Below, one piece after another: positions 11,478 through 18,277 of a DNA stretch of 40,244 nucleotides. The position numbers were made by a program, and so were the translations under genes. The stretch covers positions 1-40,244 of the forward strand of contig JACREJ010000029.1 of the NCBI GenBank assembly GCA_016218305.1. The letters run 5' to 3'. Source of the DNA: Gemmatimonadota bacterium (GTDB lineage Bacteria > Gemmatimonadota > Gemmatimonadetes > Gemmatimonadales > Gemmatimonadaceae). The notes under the pieces were generated by a model. That model was not told the origin of the DNA. It saw nothing but the letters and a program-made list of their open reading frames with translations, and did no database searches. How positions within the stretch are numbered: the first letter of the stretch is position 1; every line of letters begins with the position of its first letter.

Positions 11478-12197
11478 GTGCTCCCGATCAAGGCCTCCTG
11501 CGCCGACGCCGCGCGCGCCGTGGGATGGTGCGCCGCGGCTTGGCGCGTCGCGGTGCAACGCGGCGCGCTCGGCATCACCCTCGCCTGCCTCGCGTCGCCG
11601 GCGTCGCGGCCCGCCTTGCTCGCGCAGGACACGAACCACGTCGCGAACCGCGCCGCCACCCCAGCCAGCGCCAAGCGGCTCGCCCTGCGCAACGCCAGCC
11701 GCTACGACGACCCGTTCCGCCGCTACAGCAAGCGGTATTTCGGCCCCGGTTTCGACTGGCGCCTGTTCAAGGCCCAGGGCATGGCCGAGAGCGGACTCGA
11801 CCCCGAGGCGACGAGCTATGTTGGTGCGCGCGGCATCATGCAGTTGATGCCCGCCACCTACAAGGCGATCGCCACCCGGCGGCCCGACTTCGGGGCGATC
11901 AACGACCCCGAGTGGAACATCGCCGCCGGCATCATGCACGACCGGTACCTCTGGAAGCTCTGGTCGAAGGCCATCAGCGAGCAGGAGCGCCCGGCCTTCA
12001 TGTTCGGGAGCTACAACGCCGGCGAGGGCACCATCAGGCGGGCGCGCGCCACGGCCAAGGGCGTGGTGGGGCGCGACGAGCAGTGGGTGCACATCGAGCA
12101 GGTGGCGCCCACCGTGCCGCGGTGGCGGTACCGCGAAACGCTCGGCTACGTGCGCAAGATCGATCGCTACTACGCGGACATCAAGAAGCCGCGCTGA
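11478..12197 (+). CDS. Lytic transglycosylase (SLT domain), exported
   Basis: A 239-residue murein-cleaving enzyme with a Goose-lysozyme-like SLT domain. The first 50 residues are a long signal region with a hydrophobic core (LGITLACLASPASRPALLA) and likely cleavage before QDT. Catalytic Glu104 lies in AQGMAESGLDPEA, followed by the family landmarks GARGIMQLMPATY, NIAAGIMHDRYL, and FGSYNAGEGTIRRA. This order matches MltF/MltC-type soluble transglycosylases. Start is GTG at 11478, four bases after the DUF350 gene. The stop is immediately next to that of the convergent dCMP deaminase, with no space for a terminator. It acts in the periplasm on peptidoglycan. Confidence 0.9.
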   Translation: MLPIKASCADAARAVGWCAAAWRVAVQRGALGITLACLASPASRPALLAQDTNHVANRAATPASAKRLALRNASRYDDPFRRYSKRYFGPGFDWRLFKAQGMAESGLDPEATSYVGARGIMQLMPATYKAIATRRPDFGAINDPEWNIAAGIMHDRYLWKLWSKAISEQERPAFMFGSYNAGEGTIRRARATAKGVVGRDEQWVHIEQVAPTVPRWRYRETLGYVRKIDRYYADIKKPR

Positions 12198-12629
12198 TCA
12201 CGCCAGCGTCAGCTGCTCCCACTGCACGTCGTAGTGCGTGAGGATCGAGGCGCGCTCCTCCGCTTCCAGCGGCGCGATGCTCACGTACGGGTGCTGGAAC
12301 ACCACGCGCCGCACGCCGCGGCGCACGAGCGCCCGCGTGCACGCCAGGCAGGGTTCGTGCGTGACGTAGGCGGTGGCAATGTGCCCATCGCAGAAGCCCA
12401 GCGCGTTCTCCTCCGCGTGGCTCGTGTGCAGGCACCGCTGCCCCGGCCGGCACGTGTCCGGCGTGCAGTGGGGCATCCCGGGGAGCGCGCCGTTGAATCC
12501 GGCGGACGCGACGCCGCCGTCCGGCCGCAGGAGCACGGCGCCGACTTGCAGGCGGCAGCAGGTACCGAGCCGGCTCAGCTCAGCGGCCATCCGCAAAAAG
12601 ACTTCGTCCTTCAACGCCCGCCGGTCCAT
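12198..12629 (-). CDS. Deoxycytidylate (dCMP) deaminase, ComEB type
   Basis: A zinc-dependent deaminase of 143 residues converting dCMP to dUMP, supplying substrate for thymidylate synthase. The zinc and proton-shuttle motifs are complete: HAE in HTSHAEENAL and PCLACTRAL (PCxxC). The additional CTPDTCRPGQRC stretch before HAE is typical of ComEB-like dCMP deaminases and distinguishes them from tRNA or cytosine deaminases. Start ATG at 12629 has GGAGG eight bases upstream; 12 further in-frame codons upstream lack a site. Located between a convergent transglycosylase gene and a terminator hairpin, it looks like a single-gene unit. Confidence 0.9.
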   Translation of the reverse strand: MDRRALKDEVFLRMAAELSRLGTCCRLQVGAVLLRPDGGVASAGFNGALPGMPHCTPDTCRPGQRCLHTSHAEENALGFCDGHIATAYVTHEPCLACTRALVRRGVRRVVFQHPYVSIAPLEAEERASILTHYDVQWEQLTLA

Positions 12630-12741
12630 CGCCGCATCCTCCGCATGGGTGTCGCGCCGCCGCACCCGCGACGGCGGAAAACATGCGCCGCGTCCGTCGC
12701 CGCGGCAATGCGTGCCGCTGCCTCAGCAGCGGACCACACGA

Positions 12742-12773
12742 AAACAGCGACGCCTGGCTGGGCGTCGCTGTTT
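12742..12773 (-). terminator. Strong intrinsic terminator after the exported-protein gene
   Basis: A perfect 13-bp stem, AAACAGCGACGCC at 12742-12754 and its complement at 12761-12773, with a six-base loop. On the minus strand the stem ends in TTTT, a good intrinsic terminator for the gene at 12814-13374. It is nearly symmetric (the plus-strand side also ends in TTT), so it may act both ways, although no plus-strand gene runs into it. Confidence 0.85.
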
Positions 12774-12813
12774 CCTCAACCCGCTCGCCGTTGGCGCGAG
12801 CTGGGCTGCGTCG

Positions 12814-13374
12814 CTACGGAATGATGATACTCGCTGATTCCACGGTGCTCGCATCGCTCAGCGTGGCCACGATGCGATAGGTGCCGGCCCCGTACGCCTC
12901 GACGCTCGTGTACGCCGCCGGACCCGTGCCCACCACCGACTCCAGCGTGGACCACGACCCGATGCCGCCGAGTCCGGACGGCGGAATGTAAATCTGCACG
13001 TCGAAACTCACCGCGTTCGGTGAACCCTGAACGGTCCAGTTGATAAAGTAGAAACTCTCCTCGAAGAAGGTCGAGGAGACGCTGGCGAACACGAACGGAT
13101 CAGCCGACAGCGTGCAGGCGGCGCTGAATCCACCCTCACCCGGCTGCCCGTCGCCGTGCGCCAGGTGTGCCTTCTTCGCGTTGACGCTGATGTTGATGAG
13201 CTTGTACGCGCCCAGTTCGTCGACGTGGCACACGGCCACCTTGGACGCCGTGGCCGCGGCAGAGCGCGACATCAGCGACGCACTCTCGGGCTCGGTGGCA
13301 GGCGCGAACGGTGTGGCCTCGTCGCTGCACGCGGCAGCGATCAGCAGGGCAGCGAGCGGAAAGAATCGCTTCAT
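12814..13374 (-). CDS. Small exported protein with HLAHGD motif, probable lipoprotein
   Basis: 186 residues. The N-terminus MKRFFPLAALLIAAACSDE is a signal peptide with a lipoprotein-like Cys16; the -3 residue is Ala rather than the usual Leu, so lipidation is likely but not certain. Residues 40-75 hold VCHVDELGAYKLINIS and HLAHGDGQPGE, a motif recurring in exported proteins of several environmental phyla, with no known biochemical role. The rest (about 85-186) is Ser/Thr/Gly-rich and predicted beta, like an Ig-like or cell-surface domain. Start ATG at 13374 has TGGAG nine bases upstream; an 89-codon upstream extension is rejected. Function unknown. Confidence 0.7.
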   Translation of the reverse strand: MKRFFPLAALLIAAACSDEATPFAPATEPESASLMSRSAAATASKVAVCHVDELGAYKLINISVNAKKAHLAHGDGQPGEGGFSAACTLSADPFVFASVSSTFFEESFYFINWTVQGSPNAVSFDVQIYIPPSGLGGIGSWSTLESVVGTGPAAYTSVEAYGAGTYRIVATLSDASTVESASIIIP

Positions 13375-13443
13375 GAGTTTACTCCAGACCGGGAGGACGC
13401 CGCCCGGGGTGGGGGAAAGGCCTACGGACGGCGCGTCTAACGA

Positions 13444-13472
13444 ACGATAGAGCGCGCCGGGCCAAGGGTCAA
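13444..13472 (-). promoter_or_regulatory. Sigma-70-like promoter of the exported-protein gene
   Basis: On the minus strand TTGACC (13472-13467) and TATCGT (13449-13444) are separated by exactly 17 bases. The -35 matches five of six consensus positions and the -10 four. It points at the gene starting at 13374, giving a leader of roughly 60 bases. Confidence 0.6.
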
Positions 13473-13489
13473 GCTGGATCTGGCCCGGC
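13456..13489. promoter_or_regulatory. 9-bp perfect inverted repeat around the -35 element
   Basis: GCCGGGCCA (13456-13464) and TGGCCCGGC (13481-13489) are exact complements separated by 16 bases. The -35 hexamer of the promoter above lies between them and one arm lies in its spacer. It may be an operator or a second stop for ssrA transcripts coming from the right. Confidence 0.45.
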
Positions 13490-13549
13490 GGTGGCTGATG
13501 GCGAATTATCAGACCGCGGGTGCCAGAAAACAGTGACCTACGACACAAA

Positions 13550-13578
13550 CCAGCGGCGACCCATGGGGCCGCCGCTGG
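13550..13578 (-). terminator. ssrA: Probable terminator of ssrA
   Basis: A perfect 9-bp stem (13550-13558 with 13570-13578, CCAGCGGCG and its complement), 11-base loop. On the minus strand it is followed by TTTGTGT and begins about 20 bases after the tmRNA 3' end, which fits transcription termination of ssrA. Confidence 0.7.
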
Positions 13579-13596
13579 CTCTTTTCCGACCGTTTC

Positions 13597-13959
13597 AGGT
13601 GGAGGCGGAGGGAGTCGAACCCTCGTCTTGCACAGGATCATCCACAGCGTCTACGTGCGTAGCTCACCGATTGATGTTTCCGGCGGCTGGGTGGTGAGCG
13701 CCCGACCGACGGATGAGCCCTCTAGAGTTTCGCGCTGCCGCCGAGGACGTACGGCCACGCTATCCCGGATTTGCGATACCCGGCAGCCCGCCCCGGGAGG
13801 GCTGACCATCGGGCACTGCTGGGGTAAAGCCTAAGCTTTACGCAGCAAGAGCGAAGTTGTTGTTCGCAGGTAACGTTTCCCAGGCGGTTTTACGAGGAAC
13901 CCGAGGACCTCGGCACGCAGCCATGAAGCCACCTACACAATCGAAACCAGGTCGCCCCC
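13597..13959 (-). ncRNA. ssrA: Transfer-messenger RNA (tmRNA)
   Basis: tmRNA rescues stalled ribosomes in trans-translation with SmpB. On the minus strand the 5' end GGGGGCGACCTGGTTTCGA is diagnostic. It pairs over 7 bp (one G-U) with CGCCTCC at the 3' end, and a T-arm with GGTTCGACTCCC lies just inside it. The mRNA part reads GCG AAC AAC AAC TTC GCT CTT GCT GCG TAA at 13867-13838, giving the tag ANNNFALAA with the standard ALAA ending that Clp and related proteases recognise. The gene ends ...ACC followed by T, so the terminal CCA is not fully encoded and would need to be completed after transcription. A one-piece, not permuted, tmRNA of about 360 nt. Confidence 0.96.
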
Positions 13960-13973
13960 TGAACTGACATTTA

Positions 13974-13979
13974 AATATA
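13974..13979 (-). promoter_or_regulatory. ssrA: Likely -10 element of ssrA
   Basis: TATATT on the minus strand, with its 3' end 14 bases before the mature tmRNA 5' end, in a short AT-rich patch. Transcription would begin several bases upstream of the mature end, which RNase P normally trims. The matching -35 region is weak, so this is tentative. Confidence 0.4.
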
Positions 13980-14000
13980 GCGGGATGCCTACCGATTTAC

Positions 14001-14148
14001 GATGGGGAGCTCGGATGTTGAGTCGGGATAGGGAGTTACGAGCCGGATGTACGATCGGAGTCGCCATCCAAATCGTGAATCCGAATCGTGAGTCAGAATC
14101 GCGAATCCGAATCGCCCATCCCCATCCGAGCTCCCAATCGACAATCCT
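14001..14148. repeat. Repeat block A: 13-bp tandem units plus 17-bp inverted arms, between the GGDEF gene and ssrA
   Basis: Four contiguous 13-base units of the form AATCGTGAATCCG run from 14071 to 14122, with degenerate ones to 14148. Outer arms 14001-14017 and 14123-14139 are inverted copies (GATGGGGAGCTCGGATG, 16 of 17 matching). Read on the minus strand the block starts 15 bases after the GGDEF stop codon with a purine-rich arm and ends in a pyrimidine-rich arm, so a long imperfect hairpin is possible. It has no coding potential that looks real. Confidence 0.75.
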
Positions 14149-14163
14149 GACTCGCGGTGCGCT

Positions 14164-15768
14164 TCACCCCACGACCCGATTCCGTCCCCCATGCTTCGCC
14201 GCGTACAGGTTCTCGTCCGCCCGCTTGAAGAGCGTGCCCTTGCCGTCACTGCCGGCGCTGTAGATCGCCACGCCCATGCTCACCGTCACTCGGATCGCCA
14301 CGCCGTCGTGCGGCACCGTGGCCGCCTCGACGGCCTGCCGGAGTCGCTCCGCGAGCTCCATCGCCCCGTCCATCGCGGTCTGGGGCAGGAGGAGCGCCAG
14401 TTCCTCACCGCCGAGCCGGGCGCAGATGTCCACGGTGCGCACGCCGTCGCGCAGTACCGTGGCGACCTGCTGGAGCACCGCGTCGCCCGCGTCGTGCCCG
14501 TAGGTGTCGTTCACCTTCTTGAAGAAGTCGAGGTCGCACAATACGAGCGCGGAGGTTCCCCCGAACCGGTCCGTCTCGTTGAGCACGCGTTCCAGTTGCT
14601 CATCGAAGTGGCGACGGTTCCACAGCCCGGTCAGCGCGTCGGTCCGCGAGCGTCGACTGGTCTCGGCGAGCTCCCACGACGCCTCCAGGGCATTGACCGC
14701 GAGCGCCGACAGCACGCTTCCGTTTCGTATCTCGAGCGCCCGCAGCACGCCGAGCTGGGTTGCCCCCACCACAATCGCACCGATCGCCGTGGTCCCGCGC
14801 ATCATCGGCAGCACGGCCATCGAACCGGCCACGACACCGCCATCGTCGTCGCGCAGCAGGCCGCCGCGTTCGGCGAGGAACCGGGCGTCTTCCCAGAACG
14901 ACGCGCTCCCGTCGATGCAGGCGGCGCCCGCCACGGAGCTCGGCGTGACCACCCCGTCCCGCATGGCCCACGGGGCGTGGGCGCTATGGGCCGCGACGCA
15001 CCCCGTGCGCTGCGCCGCGTCCCAGCGCAGCAGCACGGCGAACTCGCCGCCGGTCACTTCGACGGCATAGTCACAGAGCGCGCGCTCCAGCGCGTCCGGC
15101 TCGTGCGCGCGCTGCAGGTCGCGCGCGATGCGCAACAGCGCGCGCGTGAAGCGGCTCTGGCGCGCCACCTCGTTGCGCGTGGCGAACAGGCTCGCCAGGC
15201 GCCCCACCTGCGCCGCGTGCCGAGGCAGCCAGTCACGGAGCGAATCGCGTGTCGACGTGAATCGGTCCGTCGCCGCGAGCACGATGGCGCCCGCCGCTTC
15301 ACCCGAGGCGAACCGCACCGGGCAGATGGCGATGCGGGGCTCGTCGTCCCGGCGCTCGAACCCCACCATCTGCTCCGCCGCCGACCACGCAACGAGCGCG
15401 CGTTCCGGCACCGTTCCCCACGTCGCGGCGGCCGGCGGCAAACCATCGCCCGACCATGCCACGATGTCCAGGGCGTTCCGGTCGCCGCCGGCGTGCCGCC
15501 ACAGCGTCACCTCGGCGGCGCCGTGCTGGCGCGCGACGTCCATCAGGTACGGCCGCAGCTCCTCCGCGAGTTCGCGGGCGTCGCGCTCTGCGAGGCCCGC
15601 AAGGTCCTCGCCGCGCAGCACCTGCACCGGGCTGAGCGACGGCCGCGGCGGCGCGGCCGGTGGCGGCGCCGGCGCGGGCGGCGCCTCGCCGGCGCGACGG
15701 CGTACACCAAGCAGGTAGCCGGCGAGCGCGCCGACTGCGGCAACCGCCAGCACAAGCGCGCCGCTCAC
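14164..15768 (-). CDS. Membrane-anchored GAF-GGDEF diguanylate cyclase
   Basis: 534 residues. One N-terminal transmembrane helix (about 2-22), a Pro/Ala-rich linker (25-50), then two regions consistent with GAF-like sensor domains (about 60-195 and 205-350), and a C-terminal GGDEF domain (about 370-534). The active site is GGEEL at 453-457; DLDFFKKVND and the NRRHFD helix are typical. An RTVD at 444-447, five residues before the GGEEL motif, is the inhibitory (I) site, so c-di-GMP feedback is expected. It therefore should make c-di-GMP from two GTP. The signal sensed is unknown. The stop is followed by repeat block A and then ssrA. It starts three bases after the larB stop. Confidence 0.88.
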   Translation of the reverse strand: MSGALVLAVAAVGALAGYLLGVRRRAGEAPPAPAPPPAAPPRPSLSPVQVLRGEDLAGLAERDARELAEELRPYLMDVARQHGAAEVTLWRHAGGDRNALDIVAWSGDGLPPAAATWGTVPERALVAWSAAEQMVGFERRDDEPRIAICPVRFASGEAAGAIVLAATDRFTSTRDSLRDWLPRHAAQVGRLASLFATRNEVARQSRFTRALLRIARDLQRAHEPDALERALCDYAVEVTGGEFAVLLRWDAAQRTGCVAAHSAHAPWAMRDGVVTPSSVAGAACIDGSASFWEDARFLAERGGLLRDDDGGVVAGSMAVLPMMRGTTAIGAIVVGATQLGVLRALEIRNGSVLSALAVNALEASWELAETSRRSRTDALTGLWNRRHFDEQLERVLNETDRFGGTSALVLCDLDFFKKVNDTYGHDAGDAVLQQVATVLRDGVRTVDICARLGGEELALLLPQTAMDGAMELAERLRQAVEAATVPHDGVAIRVTVSMGVAIYSAGSDGKGTLFKRADENLYAAKHGGRNRVVG

Positions 15769-15771
15769 GCG

Positions 15772-16527
15772 CTACGCGCCCAGCTCGAGAATGCGCGAGG
15801 CGGCGACGGCGGCCCCAAAGCCGTTGTCGATGTTGCACACCACCACGCCGGCCGCGCAGCTGTTGAGCATGGTGAGCAGCGCCGACAGTCCGCGGAAGCT
15901 CGCGCCGTAGCCGACGCTCGTCGGCACGGCGATGACGGGCACGCGCACCATGCCGCCAACCACCGACGGCAGCGCGCCATCCATGCCGGCCACCACCACC
16001 ACCACGCGCGCCGCGCGCAACGCGTCCTGCTGCGCGAGGACGCGGTGGATCCCCGCCACCCCGACATCGGCCACGCGCCGCGACGCGTGCCCAAACGCGC
16101 GGAGCGCCACGATGCACTCCTGCGCCACCGGCAGGTCGCCCGTCCCCGCCGTCACGATCAGCGCCCCCGATTCGGCGGGCGCCGCGGCCCCCGTGCGGCG
16201 CAGCAGCACCGTGCGCCCCAGGTCATCCGCTTCGGCGGCCGGATACGCGGCACACAGCGCCTCACGCATCGCACCGTCGGCGCGCGTCACGAGGAAGCCG
16301 TCTCCCTGCGCGGCGAGGCGGGCGCAGATCTGCCGCGCCTGATCCGGTGTCTTCCCTTCCCCGAACACCACCTCCGGATACCCCTGACGCAGCGCGCGAT
16401 GGTGATCGATCTGCGCGAACGTGAGGTCTTCCACCGGCGCGGCATCGAGTTGCGCGAGCGCGTCGTCCACGGTCCGACGCCCAGCCGCCACGTCGCCGAG
16501 CAGGGTCCGCACGCGGTCGCGCATCAT
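15772..16527 (-). CDS. larB: LarB, pyridinium-3,5-biscarboxylic acid mononucleotide synthase
   Basis: 251 residues; a PurE-related carboxylase. In nickel-pincer cofactor synthesis LarB carboxylates and cleaves nicotinic acid adenine dinucleotide. The N-terminal domain has the family's F-x-x-ID-H-R-x-x-R-G-x-P-E-V-V-x-G-x-G-K-T, and the C-terminal domain has TAGTGDLPVA, VADVGVAGIHR, VVAGMDGALPSVVGG and PTSVGYGAS, the PurE-like active region. Start ATG at 16527 overlaps the dus stop (ATGATG containing TGA), so it is translationally coupled to dus. No larC, larE or larA is in the window. Whether the cell makes the cofactor cannot be judged here. Confidence 0.92.
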   Translation of the reverse strand: MMRDRVRTLLGDVAAGRRTVDDALAQLDAAPVEDLTFAQIDHHRALRQGYPEVVFGEGKTPDQARQICARLAAQGDGFLVTRADGAMREALCAAYPAAEADDLGRTVLLRRTGAAAPAESGALIVTAGTGDLPVAQECIVALRAFGHASRRVADVGVAGIHRVLAQQDALRAARVVVVVAGMDGALPSVVGGMVRVPVIAVPTSVGYGASFRGLSALLTMLNSCAAGVVVCNIDNGFGAAVAASRILELGA

Positions 16528-17561
16528 GCGGCCGGCTCGACGAGCTCGGGCGGCTCTTCTGAGCCCGTGCCCGCCGTATCGTGCATCCAGTCGCTGGCGA
16601 GGTAGTCGCGAAAGATCCCCTCCACCTCGTCGAACGACTTCACGGCGTGGAGCTGCTTGCGCAGGGAGGCCGAATTGGGCAGGCCGCGCACGTACCAGCC
16701 GAGGTGCTTGCGGAACTCGAGGGCGGCGCCCACCGGATCGTGCTCGAACTCCTGCACCATGCGCGCATGCGCCAGCGCCGCCTCGAACCGGCCCTTCACG
16801 TCGGGAGCGGCCGGCACCGGCGTGCCATCGATCAAGGCGCGCGCCTCGCGGAAAATCCACGGCTGGCCGAACGCGCCACGACCGATCATCACGCCCGCGC
16901 ATCGCGTGTGCTGCCACATGCGCAGCGCATCGCCCGACGTCTTGATGTCGCCGTTGCCGAGCACCGGGATCTCAAGCGCCTCCACGACGCGTGCGATCTC
17001 GTCCCAGTTGGCCGCCCCCGAATACATCTGCGTGCGGCTGCGGGCGTGCAGCGCGAGCATGCGGGCGCCGGCGTCCTGACAACGCAGCGCGATCCCCACC
17101 GGGTCGCGCATGTCCTCGTTCCACCCGCTGCGGATCTTCACCGTCACGGGCAGGTGCGTCGCCCCCGCCACGGCGCGGATGATCGCCTGCACGAGATCCA
17201 GGTCGCGCAGGCACCCCGAGCCGCCGTTGCGCCGCACCACTTTCTTGACCGGACAGCCGAAGTTGATGTCGATGTAGTCGGGCTGAAACAACTCCGTGAC
17301 CAGCCGCGACGCATCGGCCATGGACTCCGGCTCGGCGCCGAAGATCTGCACGCCAATCGGTCGCTCGTCGGCCCCGAACGCCAGCTTGCCGAGCGTCGCC
17401 TGGTTCTCCCGTCGAATCCCCTCGGCGGAGAGGAACTCGGTGACGACCACGTCCGCGCCAAAGCGGCGGCAGAGGCGTCGGAATGGGGACTCCGACACCC
17501 CCGCCATCGGCGCCAGGAAGACAGGGACGTCCGAGGAAACCTGAAAGGGAAAACGGGGCAT
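16524..17561 (-). CDS. dus: tRNA-dihydrouridine synthase, DusB-like
   Basis: FMN enzyme reducing uridines in the tRNA D-loop, 345 residues, typical length. It starts MPRFPFQ and has APMAGVSESPFRRLCRRFGA, the substrate-binding DYIDINFGCPVKKVVRRNGGSG with the catalytic Cys (NFGCP), and the FMN-phosphate motifs NGDIK and MIGRGAFGQPWIF. The C-terminal 90 residues form the helical tRNA-binding domain. ATG at 17561 was chosen because it begins the conserved N-terminal strand; 14 further codons upstream lie in the divergent promoter region. Which uridine it modifies is not certain; DusB is the nearest group by length and motif. It is the first gene of the pair with larB. Confidence 0.93.
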   Translation of the reverse strand: MPRFPFQVSSDVPVFLAPMAGVSESPFRRLCRRFGADVVVTEFLSAEGIRRENQATLGKLAFGADERPIGVQIFGAEPESMADASRLVTELFQPDYIDINFGCPVKKVVRRNGGSGCLRDLDLVQAIIRAVAGATHLPVTVKIRSGWNEDMRDPVGIALRCQDAGARMLALHARSRTQMYSGAANWDEIARVVEALEIPVLGNGDIKTSGDALRMWQHTRCAGVMIGRGAFGQPWIFREARALIDGTPVPAAPDVKGRFEAALAHARMVQEFEHDPVGAALEFRKHLGWYVRGLPNSASLRKQLHAVKSFDEVEGIFRDYLASDWMHDTAGTGSEEPPELVEPAA

Positions 17562-17606
17562 CCTGATCAACCTAATTGGAAGGCCAAGTCCGTGCAACAA
17601 CATGAT

Positions 17607-17635
17607 TTGACTTCACTTGCGACGGAGGTTAGCTT
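17607..17635 (+). promoter_or_regulatory. Likely promoter of the ptsN-like gene
   Basis: TTGACT at 17607-17612 and TAGCTT at 17630-17635, spaced by exactly 17 bases, lie between divergent dus and the IIA gene and point at the latter. The -35 matches five of six, the -10 only three of six, so the call is moderate. Confidence 0.45.
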
Positions 17636-17675
17636 CGCCACACTACCGTCAATTGCTGCGTTTCCGGGGTCCTGC

Positions 17676-18128
17676 ATGGAACTGCGTGAATTCTTTTCCG
17701 AAGATGCCGTCCAGCTCAACCTGGCTGGCACCACCAAGGACGACGTCCTCAAGGAACTGATCGGCCTGCTCGCGCTGGACGAGAAGAACGAGCAGATGCT
17801 CTTCAAGATGCTGAAGCGCCGGGAGAACCTCGGCTCCACCGGTATCGGGCGCGGCATCGCCATTCCCCACTGCCGATCGCTTGTAGTCAGCAAGCTCCGG
17901 GTGGCGTTCGGACGCAAGAAGGAAGGGCTCGACTTCAAGGCGATGGACGGCCAGCCGGTGCACTTCTTCTTCCTCATCGTCGCGCCGCCGCTCGAGGTCT
18001 CCAACCAGTACCTGCCGGTGCTGGGGAAGATTGCGCAGTTCTCCAAGGAGCCCGACCTGCCCGACCGCCTGCTCGCGCTCGACGAGCCGGCGCAGTTCAT
18101 GAAGCTGCTCGAGGAGAAGGGCATTTAG
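17676..18128 (+). CDS. ptsN: PTS IIA (fructose/nitrogen-type) phosphocarrier protein
   Basis: 150 residues, the length of PtsN/EIIA-Ntr. Phosphorylatable His lies in GIAIPHCRS near residue 66, in the G-x-A-x-P-H signature of the fructose/mannitol IIA family. The start is MELREFFSEDAVQLNL and the fold follows with VSKLRVAFGR, DGQPVHFFFLIVAPP and LGKIAQFSK. It probably acts as a regulatory phosphoacceptor, because no IIB or IIC permease, HPr or EI gene is nearby. ATG at 17676 is preceded by CGGGG; the frame is open far upstream but that is antisense to dus. The gene is a single transcription unit ending in a short repeat and hairpin. Symbol is by family, not by proof. Confidence 0.85.
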   Translation: MELREFFSEDAVQLNLAGTTKDDVLKELIGLLALDEKNEQMLFKMLKRRENLGSTGIGRGIAIPHCRSLVVSKLRVAFGRKKEGLDFKAMDGQPVHFFFLIVAPPLEVSNQYLPVLGKIAQFSKEPDLPDRLLALDEPAQFMKLLEEKGI

Positions 18129-18140
18129 CGATTGCCGCGT

Positions 18141-18184
18141 CGCCCGCGGATCCCCCGCGGATCGCCCGCGGATCGCCCGCGAGC
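18141..18184. repeat. Repeat block E: four 11-bp tandem units after the ptsN-like gene
   Basis: Four contiguous 11-base units, CGCCCGCGGAT with small variations, at 18141-18151, 18152-18162, 18163-18173 and 18174-18184. They begin 12 bases after the stop codon. Each unit carries the palindrome CCGCGG except the last. Confidence 0.8.
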
Positions 18185-18241
18185 CTGCGCGACGAAACAT
18201 GACGTGAGGCGCCTCCGCTTCGTGCGGAGTCGAACAGCAAC

Positions 18242-18267
18242 GGGCGGTGTGCAAACGCGCACCGCCC
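18242..18267. terminator. Hairpin between the convergent ptsN-like and MATE genes
   Basis: GGGCGGTG at 18242-18249 and CACCGCCC at 18260-18267 form an 8-bp perfect stem with a 10-base loop; CAAC before and GTTG after extend it past a two-base bulge. It stands between two gene 3' ends and may serve both. It lacks a T-tract. Confidence 0.55.
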
Positions 18268-18277
18268 GCGTTGCCTC

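Noticed and set aside
13597-13630. A tRNA gene at the T-arm GGTTCGACTCCC on the minus strand
   Set aside because: The rest of the cloverleaf is replaced by the mRNA-like domain; the paired end lies about 350 bases away and identifies tmRNA.
14071-14122. 13-bp array as a CRISPR
   Set aside because: Units are contiguous with no unique spacers and no cas gene is present.
14191-16605. Long plus-strand open frame antisense to the GGDEF gene and larB
   Set aside because: Composition is Arg/His-rich shadow; both minus-strand proteins have clear catalytic motifs.
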